This document shows, one piece after another, positions 1-12,200 of a DNA stretch of 55,512 nt. Location: NCBI GenBank assembly GCA_003427395.1, contig BFEA01000039.1, positions 3,081,152-3,136,663 on the forward strand, written 5' to 3'. Position numbers and translations under genes: made by a program. Origin of the DNA: Chara braunii (lineage: Eukaryota > Streptophyta > Charophyceae > Charales > Characeae). Numbering within the stretch: the stretch's first letter is position 1; each line of letters starts with the position of its first letter. The notes under the pieces were generated by a model. The model made no database searches and was not told the origin of the DNA. It saw only the letters and a program-made list of their open reading frames with translations.

Positions 1-755
1 GGGGGGAAGGAAGACGGGAAGGAAGAGGGGAAGACGAGGGGCGGGGGATTCGGGAAAGAAGAGCCCTAGGGGGAATAAGCCGGGGACGAAGATGGGATGA
101 AACGCGAGACGGAAGGGAGGGAGAAGGCGCGGGGAATGTGGGAAGGAGGAGAAAATGGCAGGGAGAACAAGATGGCAAGTAGGAGGAGGGGGAGAAGATG
201 GCAGGAGGAGGAACTTCAAGATGGTAAGGAGCTGGAGTAATGGGGGAAGGATGAAGGAAATGACATGGCAAGGTTGTGTGTAAATGTGTGAGGAGGAGGA
301 AGGAAGAACATGGCAAGGAGCAAGAGGAGGCATGGAGGAATGCGGGGGGAACCTGGGGGGGAAGGAACAGGGGAAGGCGAGGGGTGGGGGATTCGGGGAA
401 GAAGAACCTCAGGGGAAAGAAGGCGGGGTCGAATATGGGGTGAAACGCATGACGGAAAGGAGGGAGAAGGTGTGGACGCGGATGGGATGGAACGCGGGAC
501 GGAAGGGAGGGAGAAGGCGCGGGGAATGTGCGAAGGAGGAGAAGATGGCAGGAAGAAGAAGATGACAAATAGGAGAAGGAAAGGGGAGGGAGGAGTAAGA
601 TGGTAAGCAGCTGTACTAGTAGCAGAAGGAGAGGGGAAGAGGAGGAGAAAGAAGATAACATGGCAAGGTTGTGTGTGTATGTGTGAGGAGGAGGAAGGAA
701 GAACATGGCAATGAGGAAGACGAGGCATGGAGGAGCCGGAGGATACAGGCAAAAC
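1..755. repeat. Purine-rich tandem repeat, two copies of ~340-395 bp
   Basis: Two diverged copies of a GGA/GAA-rich unit lie head to tail. Anchors recur: the GAAGGCGCGGGGAATGTG block near 124 and 515, TGGCAAGGTTGTGTG near 266 and 661, and a CATGGAGGA block near 330 and 726. The second copy has an extra internal duplication of about 48 bp near 436-482. Long open frames here come from base composition and are not genes. Confidence 0.85.
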
Positions 756-1475
756 ATTCCTCATAGAAAACGATTAAATAAAACGTATCAGGCAGATTAC
801 AAACACAGTCCTCAATCCCTACATCCACGCAAGGAAGAGGACCTTTTTGTTGTCGTTCTTGCCTGGACTCAAGATTCTAGGGCTCTGTTTGTAACCTTGG
901 CTGAGGAGGAGGACAATACAAAGAAGATGGACGATATAGGCCTACATTAGCCTTTGCAAATTACACGAACGAGACAAGTCAGCCAGGTTACAAATACAGT
1001 CCCACATCCCTAGATCCAGGTAAGCAACAAGAAGAAATGAGAAAGACACGTCCTTCAAGTGTTTCTGTTCTCAGACAGAAATTCCACCTCGAGCACTACA
1101 TGTTTTTCTCCCCCGACCACTACAAGTTCTTCTCATACCTTTAAAAAACTGTATTTTTCATTTCGTTGTCCTTGTTCTTTGAATCGGAAATATAGGGCTA
1201 TATCTTTAACCTTGGTTGTGGAGCAAGAACATGGAAAGATGGGTAAGGATACAGGCCTACATCTTTCTAAAACAATGACAGAATTACAAGAAATCTGGCA
1301 ACTTATTAATAAAACCATAAATATGTCCTGCTTCGGTCCTTGAAGGAGTGTATTTCTTATTTATTTGTAATCCAAGTTTATAGCACTATACTTTTAAAAA
1401 TAGCAGTTTAATATTTCGAAAAACATGCAAATCATAAGAGTTATTCTTACAGCGAAATTATCAAAGACAATTTTT

Positions 1476-1482
<7 letters not shown>
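756..1482. other. Unassigned; weak ~300-bp duplication
   Basis: No gene seen. The phrase around 885-905 (TTTGTAACCTTGGCTGAGG) recurs in diverged form around 1205-1225, and CAGCCAGGTTACAAATACAG near 980 resembles a segment near 795. These suggest an old tandem duplication of about 170-310 bp. Confidence 0.45.

Positions 1483-1565
<83 letters not shown>
1483..1565. repeat. (CT)n microsatellite
   Basis: Uninterrupted CT dinucleotide run of about 83 bp, preceded by a T-tract. Confidence 0.97.
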
Positions 1566-1569
<4 letters not shown>

Positions 1570-2298
1570 TTTGTAAATCTGTTTATTCGATACTCCTGAC
1601 GATCTACACTGGAACCACGGTCATTAAGCAACTACGACGCTGCTCGACGCTGCTTTCTCTCTCTCTCTGTTTGTATTTGTATGTTTGCTCTCTGAGCTAC
1701 GACGACGCTCAACGATGCTCGTCCTCTTTGAAATTCTTTTTTGTCGCTCCCGACCTTGCGGAGTCTTTCTCACAATTCAGAAATCTTGTAGCGGGGTCGT
1801 CCAAATTTTCCTGGTTTGGTCTCCAAGAAGTAAAATTCCGTATTCAACCCGTAAGCGGGCGCTTGGCGTTCAATATTGTTTGTTTTACTGGGTCGTGGCT
1901 CTCCGAAATTTGGTCGCTAGCTCTCTAAAATTTCAATTTTCGAGACGACCGTTGGCGGAAAATCTAAATTTTAACGATGTTCTTGACGACGATACCAGTG
2001 GCTGGACGGTCGGAATTATTTGTTTTGGCGGGAGTCCGGGCTCTCCGAATTTTTATCGCTAACGGTCCGAAAATTACACTTTTGCAAAAACCTTGATGAC
2101 TCTTCCTTCGCGTTCTAGATTTATGACCATTTCGAGGGTTTACTGCCCGAAAGTTCTTATTCCTGCATTGAAGAGGTTCTCGGTCTGTTCCACATGTCCG
2201 AAATTCAAGACAGGCCGTTCACAGACAACAAGTGCGTTCGAACGAGGTAATGACATAACCTCAGTGCTTATATTCTTTCCCCCTGTCTTCGTGACCCT

Positions 2299-2301
<3 letters not shown>
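1566..2301. other. Unassigned, no gene seen
   Basis: Mixed-composition sequence between two CT microsatellites. Open frames here have no recognisable motif and no coding-like composition. Confidence 0.5.

Positions 2302-2361
<60 letters not shown>
2302..2361. repeat. (CT)n microsatellite
   Basis: CT dinucleotide run of about 60 bp. Confidence 0.97.
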
Positions 2362-2364
<3 letters not shown>

Positions 2365-2639
2365 GTTCATTCTTCGATGTTTGCCACAATGCGACTGATT
2401 GTTTGGAATTATATCCCTTTAAGTTGTTTTTGCAGAAGGTAGAGGCTGTGACTTGCACATTTACGGAAGGATTCTCATGGAACTCTTCTTCGTCTCTCCT
2501 ACTTCTTCTTCTTCTTCCTCTCTCTCTCGCTCTCTCTAAATGTTCTTCGTGTAGAAAGAAAAATGAATCTTGTGTCGACGCATACTGGAAAGGATTCTTA
2601 TGAAAGTAGTAAGTTTGGTAAAGAAATAGTTAAACGTCT

Positions 2640-3090
2640 TCTCTTTGTCTCAGTTATAGTCCTATAACACTTTGTCTCTTATTCGTCTTCGACTTTTCAG
2701 AGTTAAAGCCCTTTACCACTTTATCTAATAATCGTCTTCATGACGCCTGTGTTGCCTTCCCCGAACTCGTTGAGTCAATCAAAATAAAATTTTTGGGGAA
2801 GAATGAATTGGAGATTCTACGATGTTTGTGGACTCACTTTTCTGAGTTATAGCCCTATAACACTTTGTCTAATAATCGTCTTCGACTTCTCAGAGCAAAA
2901 GCCCTTTAACACTTTATCTCTTAGTCGTCTTCGATTTTAAAGCCCTTGTTATTAGTGACGTCTGCATTGCCTTGCCCAAACTTCGAATGTTATGATGCAC
3001 GACACTTGTGGACTGACTTTCCTGAGTTATAGCCCTATAACACTTTGTCTAATCATTGCTTTCGATTTTAAGGCCCTTCATCGTGCTTTG
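2640..3090. repeat. Tandem repeat, ~180-190 bp unit, about 2.5 copies
   Basis: The phrase AGTTATAGyCCTATAACACT recurs at about 2652, 2845 and 3025. It is followed each time by TTTGTCT, a CGTCTTCGA-type stretch and a 'AAAGCCCTTTAmCACTTTATCT' half-unit. It lies directly upstream of the transposon-like pseudogene. Confidence 0.75.
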
Positions 3091-3120
3091 TCTCTTTTCT
3101 TTAACATGTTTTGACAAAGT

Positions 3121-4771
3121 AACCGCTTGTTTTGTTATTTGCGCAAAAATGTTTGGCAAGGCACTAGAGAAGCACCGGTTAATGCAAGCAGAAGAGAGAC
3201 AAAAACTCAGTAAGCATCGCCACAAGGCTTCAAGTCATCCGTTAGAGTATGTCGCAATAATCATTGATGGGATGAATCAGAGCAAGACTATACTGTCACA
3301 CTTCACTAGGGTTCCAAAGGATTCAAATTAAAAGAAGAGAACTTTGTGAAAGTTCACGTGGTTGGGGCTAAGGTGCTAGGACTCTCATCGAACGTCTCTG
3401 CAACTGTTTTCTTTGACAATTTCAAATCAGATTCTAATTGCATGCTAACTGTTCTCATCGTCAGATTTCTCAACTTTCTCTACCATTTCCGAGAGTCCTG
3501 TATCTTACACTTGATAGCACTTCGAAAGAGAACAAGAACAAATTAGTGTTGTCATATCTCGTGTTCTTGGTGAAAATGAGAGTGTTTAGTAAAGTTAAGT
3601 TAAACTTTGTTCTTGTAGGTAACACACACGAGGACATCGACCAGATGTTCAACTGTTTTTTTATAAAGCTTGCTGCACATGGTGCGTTCGATCGTCCTGA
3701 GTTGCAACATGTGATTAGGGAGTCGTACAAGGTAGAACAAGATCATGGCGTGCACGTTGAGGAGATGACAGAAACAATGGACTGGAAGTTGTACGTTCAG
3801 GATCATCTACATAATGTCAATGATGTTAGCTTCAACCAACATTTCTGAATCAAGCGCAACGACAATGGGGAGGTGCACATTTGGAGCAAGCAATATCATA
3901 ACTCACAGTGGCAGCCGAACGACAGAGAAGGTATGGACATCTTCAAGTCAGAGTCAACATGACAAGTTCAAGCTTCGCCAAAGCATGCAATCCGATCTTT
4001 GGAAGCAAGATATCAACTTACTTGTCGGGGTGAGGACGAGAGGCGTGATAAGTTCGTCAGCAGTGAAGGTCATGTCCGTAATCGAAAAGCAGGAGGATCT
4101 TCTGAATTCAAGGTGACGATGATGTACTCTCCATCGTCGCCTTGAAAGTCAACGTACATGCCCTGTCGCATTACGCTCAACCCCAGAACATTGAATGCTG
4201 GAATAAGTTTATAGCAACGCAGGAAACTCTCAACCTTGAGGACACAAACCTCAAAGAGCCTTTCGCGTGGCCCTCTGTAACAACTGATGTCAGCAGAGCA
4301 GGTGAAGAAGTTCCACAAACCGCTAACGGCTTTGACCAACGCTGGGATGAACTTTTCCCTCCTGAGAGACCCATCTACATCGGCGCACGAAAGAGCAGAT
4401 AGTTTCGAGAGGACAGAGACGGAAAGTACGACGATCTTGAGGTCAACACTTTCATCGCATTACGAGCTTGTTCGAGGCAGGAAGAGAGAGGCAAACCTTA
4501 CCAAATTAACAAGGTTGTCGAACTGCTAGCAGGTAAACGATTCAAAGTTGCTTGGTTTGCACAACGTGAGAAAGGAGAGGGTTATTATCCTCAGTTCAAA
4601 ACAAATCCTCAAGGAAAGACTATGAGAGAGCCTTCCGAGGACGTCTATGACTGGAGCTGCGGCGTGCTTTGTTACAACTTCCAACTGAAGACAGACAGGA
4701 CCCTCTTCTCGCAGACCAGACAAAAGATCTCTGAGATGTTGAATTTCATGGCAACGGAGGATGTCGACTAG
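3121..4771 (+). pseudogene. Decayed DUF7869-type (transposon-like) gene
   Basis: Several adjacent frames together give one protein resembling the DUF7869-type multicopy family of algae and animals (named from memory). In order: a YGKALEKHR-like start near 3150; IIDGMNQSK (Asp codon 3266-3268); a VHVVGA..FFDNFKSDSN block near 3350-3440; LTLDSTSKENKNK (Asp codon 3513-3515); VGNTHEDIDQMF (3615-3650); a W-rich block near 3880-3930; and a C-terminal PYQINKVVELL...VAWFAQ segment near 4480-4570, ending at TAG 4769-4771. The frame changes near 3305-3320 and 3465-3485. In-frame stops occur at about 3846, 3959 and 4400, so it is not functional. The D...D...HEDxD spacing suggests an RNase H-like nuclease and the C-terminus looks BAH/SH3-like; both are inference. 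A frame-shift-free functional copy may exist elsewhere. Confidence 0.6.
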
Positions 4772-4778
4772 GAAGACC

Positions 4779-4969
4779 TTCTAGGAACCGATTGCTTCGG
4801 AGGTTGGCAGAGTGTCATCGAGATCGAGGTCATTTCTGCTTCCGCATTAGATCAGGTTTCTTTTTGTCGCTGTNTTCTAGGAACCGATTGCTTCGGAGGT
4901 TGGCAGAGTGTCATCGAGATCGAGGTCATTTCTGCTTCCGCATTAGATCAGGTTTCTTTTTGTCGCTGT
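4779..4969. repeat. Identical 95-bp direct repeat around a single N
   Basis: Positions 4779-4873 and 4875-4969 appear identical and are separated only by the N at 4874. This looks like two overlapping contig ends joined by a 1-N gap and not a biological duplication. Confidence 0.85.
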
Positions 4970-4978
4970 TCAACAGAT

Positions 4979-5171
4979 TATCTGAGTTTAGTCGTTAGCG
5001 GCTTGTAAAGTCTTGTAAATATGTACAACAGTAGGTTGCAGTTCGCAGCCAGGCACGTGTGGCCAACCTTTTTGTTATCTGAGTCTAGTCGTTAGCGACT
5101 TGTAAATTCTTGTAAACTTGTATAACAGTAGGTCGCAGTTTGCAGCCAGGCACGTGTGGCCAACCTTTTTG
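4979..5171. repeat. Diverged ~97-bp tandem duplication
   Basis: TATCTGAGTyTAGTCGTTAG...GCAGCCAGGCACGTGTGGCC...CTTTTTGT occurs at 4979-5074 and again at 5076-5171 with scattered substitutions. Because the copies differ, this is a real duplication, unlike the N-flanked one just upstream. Confidence 0.85.
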
Positions 5172-5379
5172 TTTTCACGATCTTTTCCAAATGTACTTTG
5201 CGGTTTTTCACTTTACAATTTTGAGATTTTGGAAATTGACTCACGATTTGCCGTTTTGGTTCCGGCTTTTCGATTTGCGGTTTGTCATTCATTTTTTGAC
5301 CAAAACATTTGTTACATGAACAATTATCGATTTGCAGTTTGTCATTCAAACTCTCACGACATTATGCTCTTTTCTACTT

Positions 5380-6110
5380 CCAACAAAGTCGTGTTAGAAA
5401 CCTACAAGGTCGTGTTCGAATTTCATTGAATTTTTACGACGTTCAACATTGCGTTTACAGCGTTTCAAACACCTCACCGATTACGGATTAAAATTTTTAC
5501 GCCCGCCAAGCTTCATGTCAAATTCTAGCGAAATTATGTTATTTTTTTACTTCCCTAAAATTCGCGTTATAGGCCTATAAGGTCGTGTTCGAATTTCGTG
5601 GAATTTTCACGAATTTTAACACTGTGTTTTTAGGGCTTTAAATACTCGACTGATTGCGGACTAAAATATTGTACCCGTGTTTCGTTTTCAAACAGTCGTT
5701 ATAGGCCTATAAGGTCGTGTTCGAATTTCGTGGAATTTTCACGAATTTTAACACTGTGTTTTTAGGGCTTTAAATACTCGACTGATAATTGACTAAAATT
5801 ATGCTCTTTTTTTACTTTCCCAAAATTCGCGTTATAGGCCTATAAGGTCGTGTTTGAATTTCGCTCAATTTTCGTGATGTTGAACATTGCGTTTATAGGG
5901 CTATAAACACTTGACCGATTGCGGACTAAAATATTGTACCCGTGTTTCGTTTTCAAACAGTCGTTATAGGCCTATAATTCGAAAAGTGCGGTTTTCGAAT
6001 TTCGAGAGAATTTCCCAGGGTCTCTTTCAAATCTCGTGAGATTCGGCTCTTTTCTGCATTTGCGCAAATTCGAGTTATAGGCCTATAAGATCGTGTTTGG
6101 AAGTCGTTGA
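5380..6110. repeat. ~132-bp tandem array with palindromic ATAGGCCTAT core
   Basis: GTTATAGGCCTATAA starts at 5566, 5698, 5831, 5963 and 6074 (spacings 132, 133, 132, 111). Each is followed by a GGTCGTGTTyGAATTTCG-type segment in most units. Two units (5670-5705 and 5940-5975) share a CGTGTTTCGTTTTCAAACAG leader, so there is also a ~265-bp higher-order period. The left edge (5380-5560) is more degenerate. Confidence 0.85.
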
Positions 6111-6180
6111 ATTTCCGTGACGATCGAATATGGTCAATTTGGTTGTCCACAACTTTTGGAGATTTGAAATCAGTTGTCGT

Positions 6181-6679
6181 TGGCTGTTTTTTGCTTTCCT
6201 CTGCATCCCGTTTTTTTATTAACTTCGTTTTCAAGCTTCTATTTCCTTAGTATTATGAGTGCAAAGAAAGAGGCTCTGTTCGCCTTGCCAGGTTTTCGGT
6301 TAGTTTTTACGTCCTTGGATTAGGTTCCGGAAAAGACTCTCTGTTTTGAAACAAAATACTACTTCCAATGTACAGTACTGACTGGTCGTTTCGTTATGCA
6401 CTCAAATCTCCATAAATTGGAGATCTTTTCGTCGGCCATGAGTAGGAGTCGCCTGTTCGTCTCCAAAATGGGCTCTTTTTTCCACGTTGTAGTCGGCCTC
6501 ATATATTGACTGATTTTTAGGGGGGGGTTCGATGACATTTGCGCATGAAACGGTGCAAAATTCACCTTTACTTCTAAAAAAATGCTATGTTCCATTGACG
6601 TTTTTCTGTCTATAGGATTTCTCTGGTTTTGGTTTGTTTCTCTGGTTTTCACGAATCTATTGTTCCTTGCCTTATTCAC
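6181..6679. other. Unassigned flank of the inverted repeat
   Basis: No gene seen. It contains a G-run near 6521-6529. A weak open frame on the minus strand (6359-6727) overlaps the outer edge of the inverted repeat, has no recognisable domain, and is not supported as a gene. Confidence 0.4.
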
Positions 6680-8298
6680 ATAAGCTCCAGTCTTTGTCCA
6701 ACCTTCCGAAAAGAAACACTCAGTCATTTTTTAAATGGTCATTTAACAAAAGTCTGGGTAAAAACGTAAAAAAAAAATTCAACCCACAAGGGTGAAGGCC
6801 TTTAGGTTGAGTAGCGAGAATGAGTTGGAGTTTGACTGGAAACCGACCTGTTATTAAAAGACAATAAAAGATGACTCTCATAGGTCAGCTTGAACCTAGT
6901 CAAGCCACGGGATAATATAAAATGATAATGACCTGCAACACAACATAAGCAAGTACCAAGACTATGTTGAGTGAATATGAAATAGTCCTACTTTTCTACC
7001 TCACCTCTAATACCTATTTCAAAATGTCAAGAATTTTGGCAATATGTTCCCTACGTGGGAGCAGGCTGTCAAATTTTAAATGTTCCCAAATATCATGACT
7101 TCTCTAGATCTCAATAAATTTTGGCAGCGCTTCTCATATGGTAAGTACCTTTGCATAATTTATATAAGACTGAATATAGAGTCTGGAAGTGATCTTCTAA
7201 CTTTAAAAATTAAATTTTGTCTAACTCTTTGAATTATTAAGAATTTGTGCATCTCCTTTACAGAGGTAAGCTTGAACTCAAGATAAATTTGAATTATGTC
7301 ATAAGACTCATAATAAAATTTAACTAACTCTTTAGTTTTGTAGAAATTTGGACAACACTTCCCACGTGAAAAATGTTTTTTCAAAAGTTATCTGAAGCTA
7401 AATACGGAATCTAAAAAATAACTTTGACTTTACAAAGCCAAATTTTGTCTTACTTTTTAAATTAGCAAAAAATTAGGTAGCATCTTCTTTAAAGTAGTAA
7501 GCTAACATCAATTCACATATAAACTCGGACAAAATTTAAGTTTCGTAAAGATAAAATTTAACTAAGTCCTTAGATTTGCATAAATTTGGGCAACACTTCC
7601 ATTAGTGAGAGTGCATCTCCAAAGTTTATACAAAGTCAAGTATGCAAAAATAAATCTATATTAGAAAATGCTTAAATTTGAACTAAGTAATAAAAAATAA
7701 ACTCATCTTATAAAATGCAGGATATGAATTAACTCCTATAGCTTTAGCACGTGGCAAACATTTAGAGCAGATAACTATCGAAACTAAGGTTCATAATTAA
7801 GTTGATTTCTCATTCAACCACATGCAAGTCCATACCACAGTGGGTAAGTACTCTCACCAAAATCTCAAGTTATTTTCACATAAGTAGTTCACCATTTATC
7901 GATTAGATAAAAATTCATGAAACCCCAATACCCCAGCTTACATATGTCATAAGAAGGTCAAGTCAAACTGAAGCCATATTGCTTATCCTTTCCCCTTTGT
8001 ATACAAAAAATAGAGGTTACAACTAATTCTTTCAAGTTCTTCATGAGGCAGTTAACGAGACCAAACCGAATCCACATTGTCTAGTTTTGTCAAGTGCTTA
8101 ATTTCTAAGTTATAGTAACTCTCTGAACCTTTTAATCTTTTGAAGACTAAGACTGAGTCAAACCGAAGTCACGTTGCTCTGTCCATCTTTGATTACACTC
8201 ATTATATTCTTAATTAAGTATTCTTTTTCTTTTTGTGATATGCTATAGTGAGACGAAATTGAAACCACATTGTTTGACTAGTTTGTTCAAAAGGTACT

Positions 8299-8335
<37 letters not shown>

Positions 8336-9315
8336 TTTATATTTTTAGGTTTTTTGTTATGTGCGTGACTTCGGACTAAACCAAACTGAAGCCACATTGC
8401 TTAGTTTTCAGTCCAAACCTCCCTCAGAAAAAACAAGTAGTTGGATTTGACCGAAGTCACATTACCCAACTCTTAAACTCTTTTCAACAAGCAACCCACC
8501 ACAAGAACGACAATCATACCTGACCGAAGCCACATTGTCTAGTTTGAGTAGGGAATATAACAACATAGCATAGTCGCATAGACCAAATCGAAACCATATT
8601 GCCTAGCTGCTTAGATAACAACTTACAGAGGTATGTCAATCAAACCTGACCTAAAACACAGTGTCTGATTGCCAAGGAAACAAACAATGCAACAGTCAAG
8701 CCTGACCTAAGCCACATTGCTTGGCTGTAAAGAAGACGAATCACCAATACAACAACAATGTAGACCTAACCAAAACCGCATTGTTAAGTTGCAGAGGAAA
8801 CAAAAATAAACAAAGGAGGCCCAATCAACACAAACAAAACCACCTTTCTCCCACATTTTCCCAATTCATCCCTCTTAGTCTGAATTTCAAGCAACAATGC
8901 AAGGTAAGATTCACACAACCCTTTCCTTCACCTTATCTGATTAAATTTCAGAAAGAACTAGTAAAACAAAAGATTACATGCATGTATTTCAATTAAAGTA
9001 TAGAGATGTACTTATAGAGGATTAGTTGGATCACACAAAGCAGAAAGATGGTATATCTGACTGTTCCCTGCCTCCATAACTCCTCATGAGCTCCGACAAA
9101 GCTCCCACAATCGGTGGGTGGATCTTCCACAAGGCCTTACTGCAGTCTTGTGGGTTGCAATCCTACCTGTTGCCTTCCTCTCGTAGCCACAAATTAGACC
9201 TCGATTAAGAAGGGCAGAAGGAGGGGTTTCAAACTCTCGAGATACAAGTATGGGACAACTCAACTCGTGGGAGAGCACCTTGATGTCTGGATGCGCTTCG
9301 GGACCCCGAAATGGC
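6680..9315 (+). repeat. Left copy of ~2.6 kb inverted repeat pair
   Basis: This copy matches the reverse complement of 21115-23650. Anchors: 6731-6750 with 23570-23589 (TTAAATGGTCATTTAACAAA region); 6777-6860 with 23463-23552; TAGCTTTAGCACGTGGC near 7739 with its complement near 22530; and a CTCCCACAATCGGTGGG block at 9102 with 21323-21341. Inside is a ~117-bp tandem series with AATTTTGGCAGCGCTTC-type heads near 7121, 7243, 7353, 7478 and 7590. A second array near 8070-8780 repeats a CCGAAGCCACATTG motif about ten times at 60-110 bp spacing. No coding sequence recognised. It could be half of a large element or simply two dispersed copies of one repeat. Confidence 0.75.
8306..8333. repeat. (AT)n microsatellite
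   Basis: Short run of alternating TA inside the CCGAAGCCACATTG array. Confidence 0.9.
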
Positions 9316-11669
9316 AGTAAAAAACGTAGTTAAAGATGATCAAATTATGGTCAAAGTGCAGTGTAACGGCTTTCTGGCGAGCCTCCATGTCGCAGAAATT
9401 GCCCCCTTGTAAAAAATTGGTCACTCACTTGGTCCTCCACGCTCCAATCACTGCGCAGAAAGCAGCTACATAGCTCCAAAATGCTCTGTTTAAATCGAGC
9501 ATATCCTTATGCTCTTGGAAGTTGCGCGCACGACAAGTATGCCCAACAACAAGTCATTTCATCAATATGCAATGCTACACAGCAACCGTAGTGCCACACA
9601 GTAACAACACCACGATACCCAATGCACCGCACAACAAACACACAACAATTAAACAACATTACACAATTCGGGCCTTGCTGTAAAACATAGGCCAGGTTTG
9701 CCACAAATACACATGTTATAACGAAAATAGGAAAAAAAAAAAAAACTGACTCGGAACACGTAGACTGAGTCTCGCTACGAAGTACAGGCCAGCCCGCTAC
9801 GAGAACACAGAGCAAGGATGACTGACAGGGGGCCTGAATTCATCACCACATTGTAAACCACATAGTCGTGCACCAAGCAGAAAACAACAAGCACCGAAAC
9901 ATGTGTCGGATGAACGCAAATACTATGCACTCAGGTGTTGTGAACGACCCTTCCCGCTGTCATCAACAAAAGGGCAACGTCGCCCTCCTCATATAGCACC
10001 TAGAGCCCCACCTGCTAACCCTAGACACCTACCTAGCCTACAACTACAATGACATCTGAGTCCACCTTGCAACTAAAGACTGAAATGCGAGACTTTGACG
10101 CTCATGTAGTCTGTCAACTAACAAGTACGTCTCGCTACTCTCTCTCACGAGCGCACACGTGAGCTTGCTTCCCTCGGGCTTCAATTGGATCACGATAAGC
10201 GGCAGAAGTAACACGGTCTACTGCAACTCCCGCCGACCGACATGCACCTGGCCTTAGCCTTTGGCCAGGTTCCAATTCATCACAACCCATAGCAAGAGTC
10301 GCGATCCCGATGATGACAACACTAGTAACGGATGTGATGGTGGACAACACTATGACGAACCGTGAGAATGAGAAACACGATGGCGAAACTGGATGGTAAG
10401 TAGGACCTCGTTACTCACCAAATGCGCAACATGAAAATAAAATTTTGGTTAAAACATGCGGAGATACATATGATGCGAGGTTACCTACCAGGTGTGCAAA
10501 ACCAGAATGAATCTCCTACTCTCGTTGTATGTAACGCGCTCTCCCGTTTATATCCATACAACTCCTTATCCCCTGCGTTATTCCATCTTCAACCACCTTA
10601 CTGCAATCCGTTCAATAAATTGGTGGACATGCTTGCGATTATCACCCACAAATGCAGTTTATGTTCGCCGTGCCACCCAAACTAGGGGCTCAACCCAAAG
10701 TCTCTTTCCATAAATCAACTCGTTAGGTCCAAAAAACCCCAGAGTCGAATCTTAGTTTGCCCGATTCTATTAAGGATCGGGGGAACTTATTCACTTCTGC
10801 TCGCTCCTCTACGACGCACGCTAATCGCTTCATCCTTTCTTCAAGTTAAAGTACCTGGCTCGTAATTCCGACCAGGTTCTTCTTGATCCAACAATAATTA
10901 ACGGTGTTTGGCCAGGAAGGCAATCACTCATGTAATGGGGAGTTCAACTTCAAGTGAGGCGACAACAGCGAGTTGAAGAAGGATGCCGCTACTTCGGTGA
11001 AGAGGTTCGTCGTGGCTATGTCATGCGCATAATGACCAAGGAGAACCCTGCGCACAGTACTCAGGCAAGGATCACAAGTGTAATTCCCATAACGAATACG
11101 TACATTGTCAACATGCAGCCATCCAAGCATAGTACACCAGGATCGCGGCCGCTATCAAGCGCATGGGCGTCCGAGACTAGGAGCACCGCCAGACGCAGCA
11201 CAAGCTCAAAGATGAGCCAAGGTGTGATCGAAGAAAAGACAAACATGAACTCTCGGTCTCGATACGCCCATCTAAATGGGCAAACAAATCGTCCTTTCCT
11301 GTGCGTGCTCAACCCGATCTCCCACATCCGACCTTTCAGAGCAAACTTTTCGAAAGTATTAGTGGCGGACCACGCTGCTCTTCCCTGTATCGTTCCAATT
11401 TTAACAAATGTCCCGAAGAACTGATTGTTGGGGCCGTGGCCTCAAGATATCATCATTGAACAAACCCGCCGCTAGGAAATTAAGAAAACGTAGTATTTCA
11501 CTCATCTGCTCCCATCAAAATTTTAACTTGGGACTGTGTTTCGAGAGCTCCGAGGTGTACCAATCCGAGGCAAGCCAGCAAGTTCCAGGACCGGCCACGG
11601 TACCCGTATCGGAACAGTGTCTCGAAAGTGTGACTTTTGAGGGGGGGAAAATAGAAAGTTAAAAATAAA
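9316..11669. other. Unassigned spacer DNA, no gene seen
   Basis: Moderately GC-balanced sequence between the inverted repeats, with a short A-tract near 9729-9743. The longest open frames (for example 10954-11424 on plus) show no recognisable motif. I cannot assign any function. Confidence 0.45.
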
Positions 11670-12200
11670 TAAAAATAAAAATAAAAAATGACGAGGTTGT
11701 ACCAAGGGGGATGTATAGTAAATATTACTTACTATCTCACTATGCGCCCTTATTATTTGTTATGATGTTATTTTTAATTGTTTTGTGATGTATTGAAATA
11801 TTCTATTTTTTATGACTATCAATGAAAAGTTTCTCTTATCTTGAAATGTTATTTTTTTTAACATATCTCTCATTATGCTTACTTCTATTTAAATATAAAA
11901 GTAATGATAGATTTAAATTTTTACTATCAGTTTTAAATAAATACATAAATTAAAAATTCATAGCGCACTTAGAGGTAAGGTATTACCTACAAAAATAGAT
12001 GCATCCATGCTAGAGATTACCGTATCTCCTATTGTAATTCCACGAGGGTATAATATATATCTTTTTTCTCCATCTTCGTAATTTACTAAACATATATGGG
12101 AATTTCTATTAGGATCATATTCGATACTTAGAATCAATATATGATATTTATGATTATTGATCAGAATTATAATAGCAAATAATAATAAATAGCTACTTAA
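11670..12200. other. AT-rich unassigned stretch
   Basis: Strongly A/T-rich, beginning with AAATAAAAATAAAAA-type low complexity at about 11660-11690. No repeat unit or gene seen. Confidence 0.6.

Noticed and set aside
1425-2398. Long open frames rich in SLSLSL or RERERE
   Set aside because: They are translations of (CT)n microsatellites; the same holds near 26.4-26.8, 27.8-28.1 and 30.5-30.8 kb.
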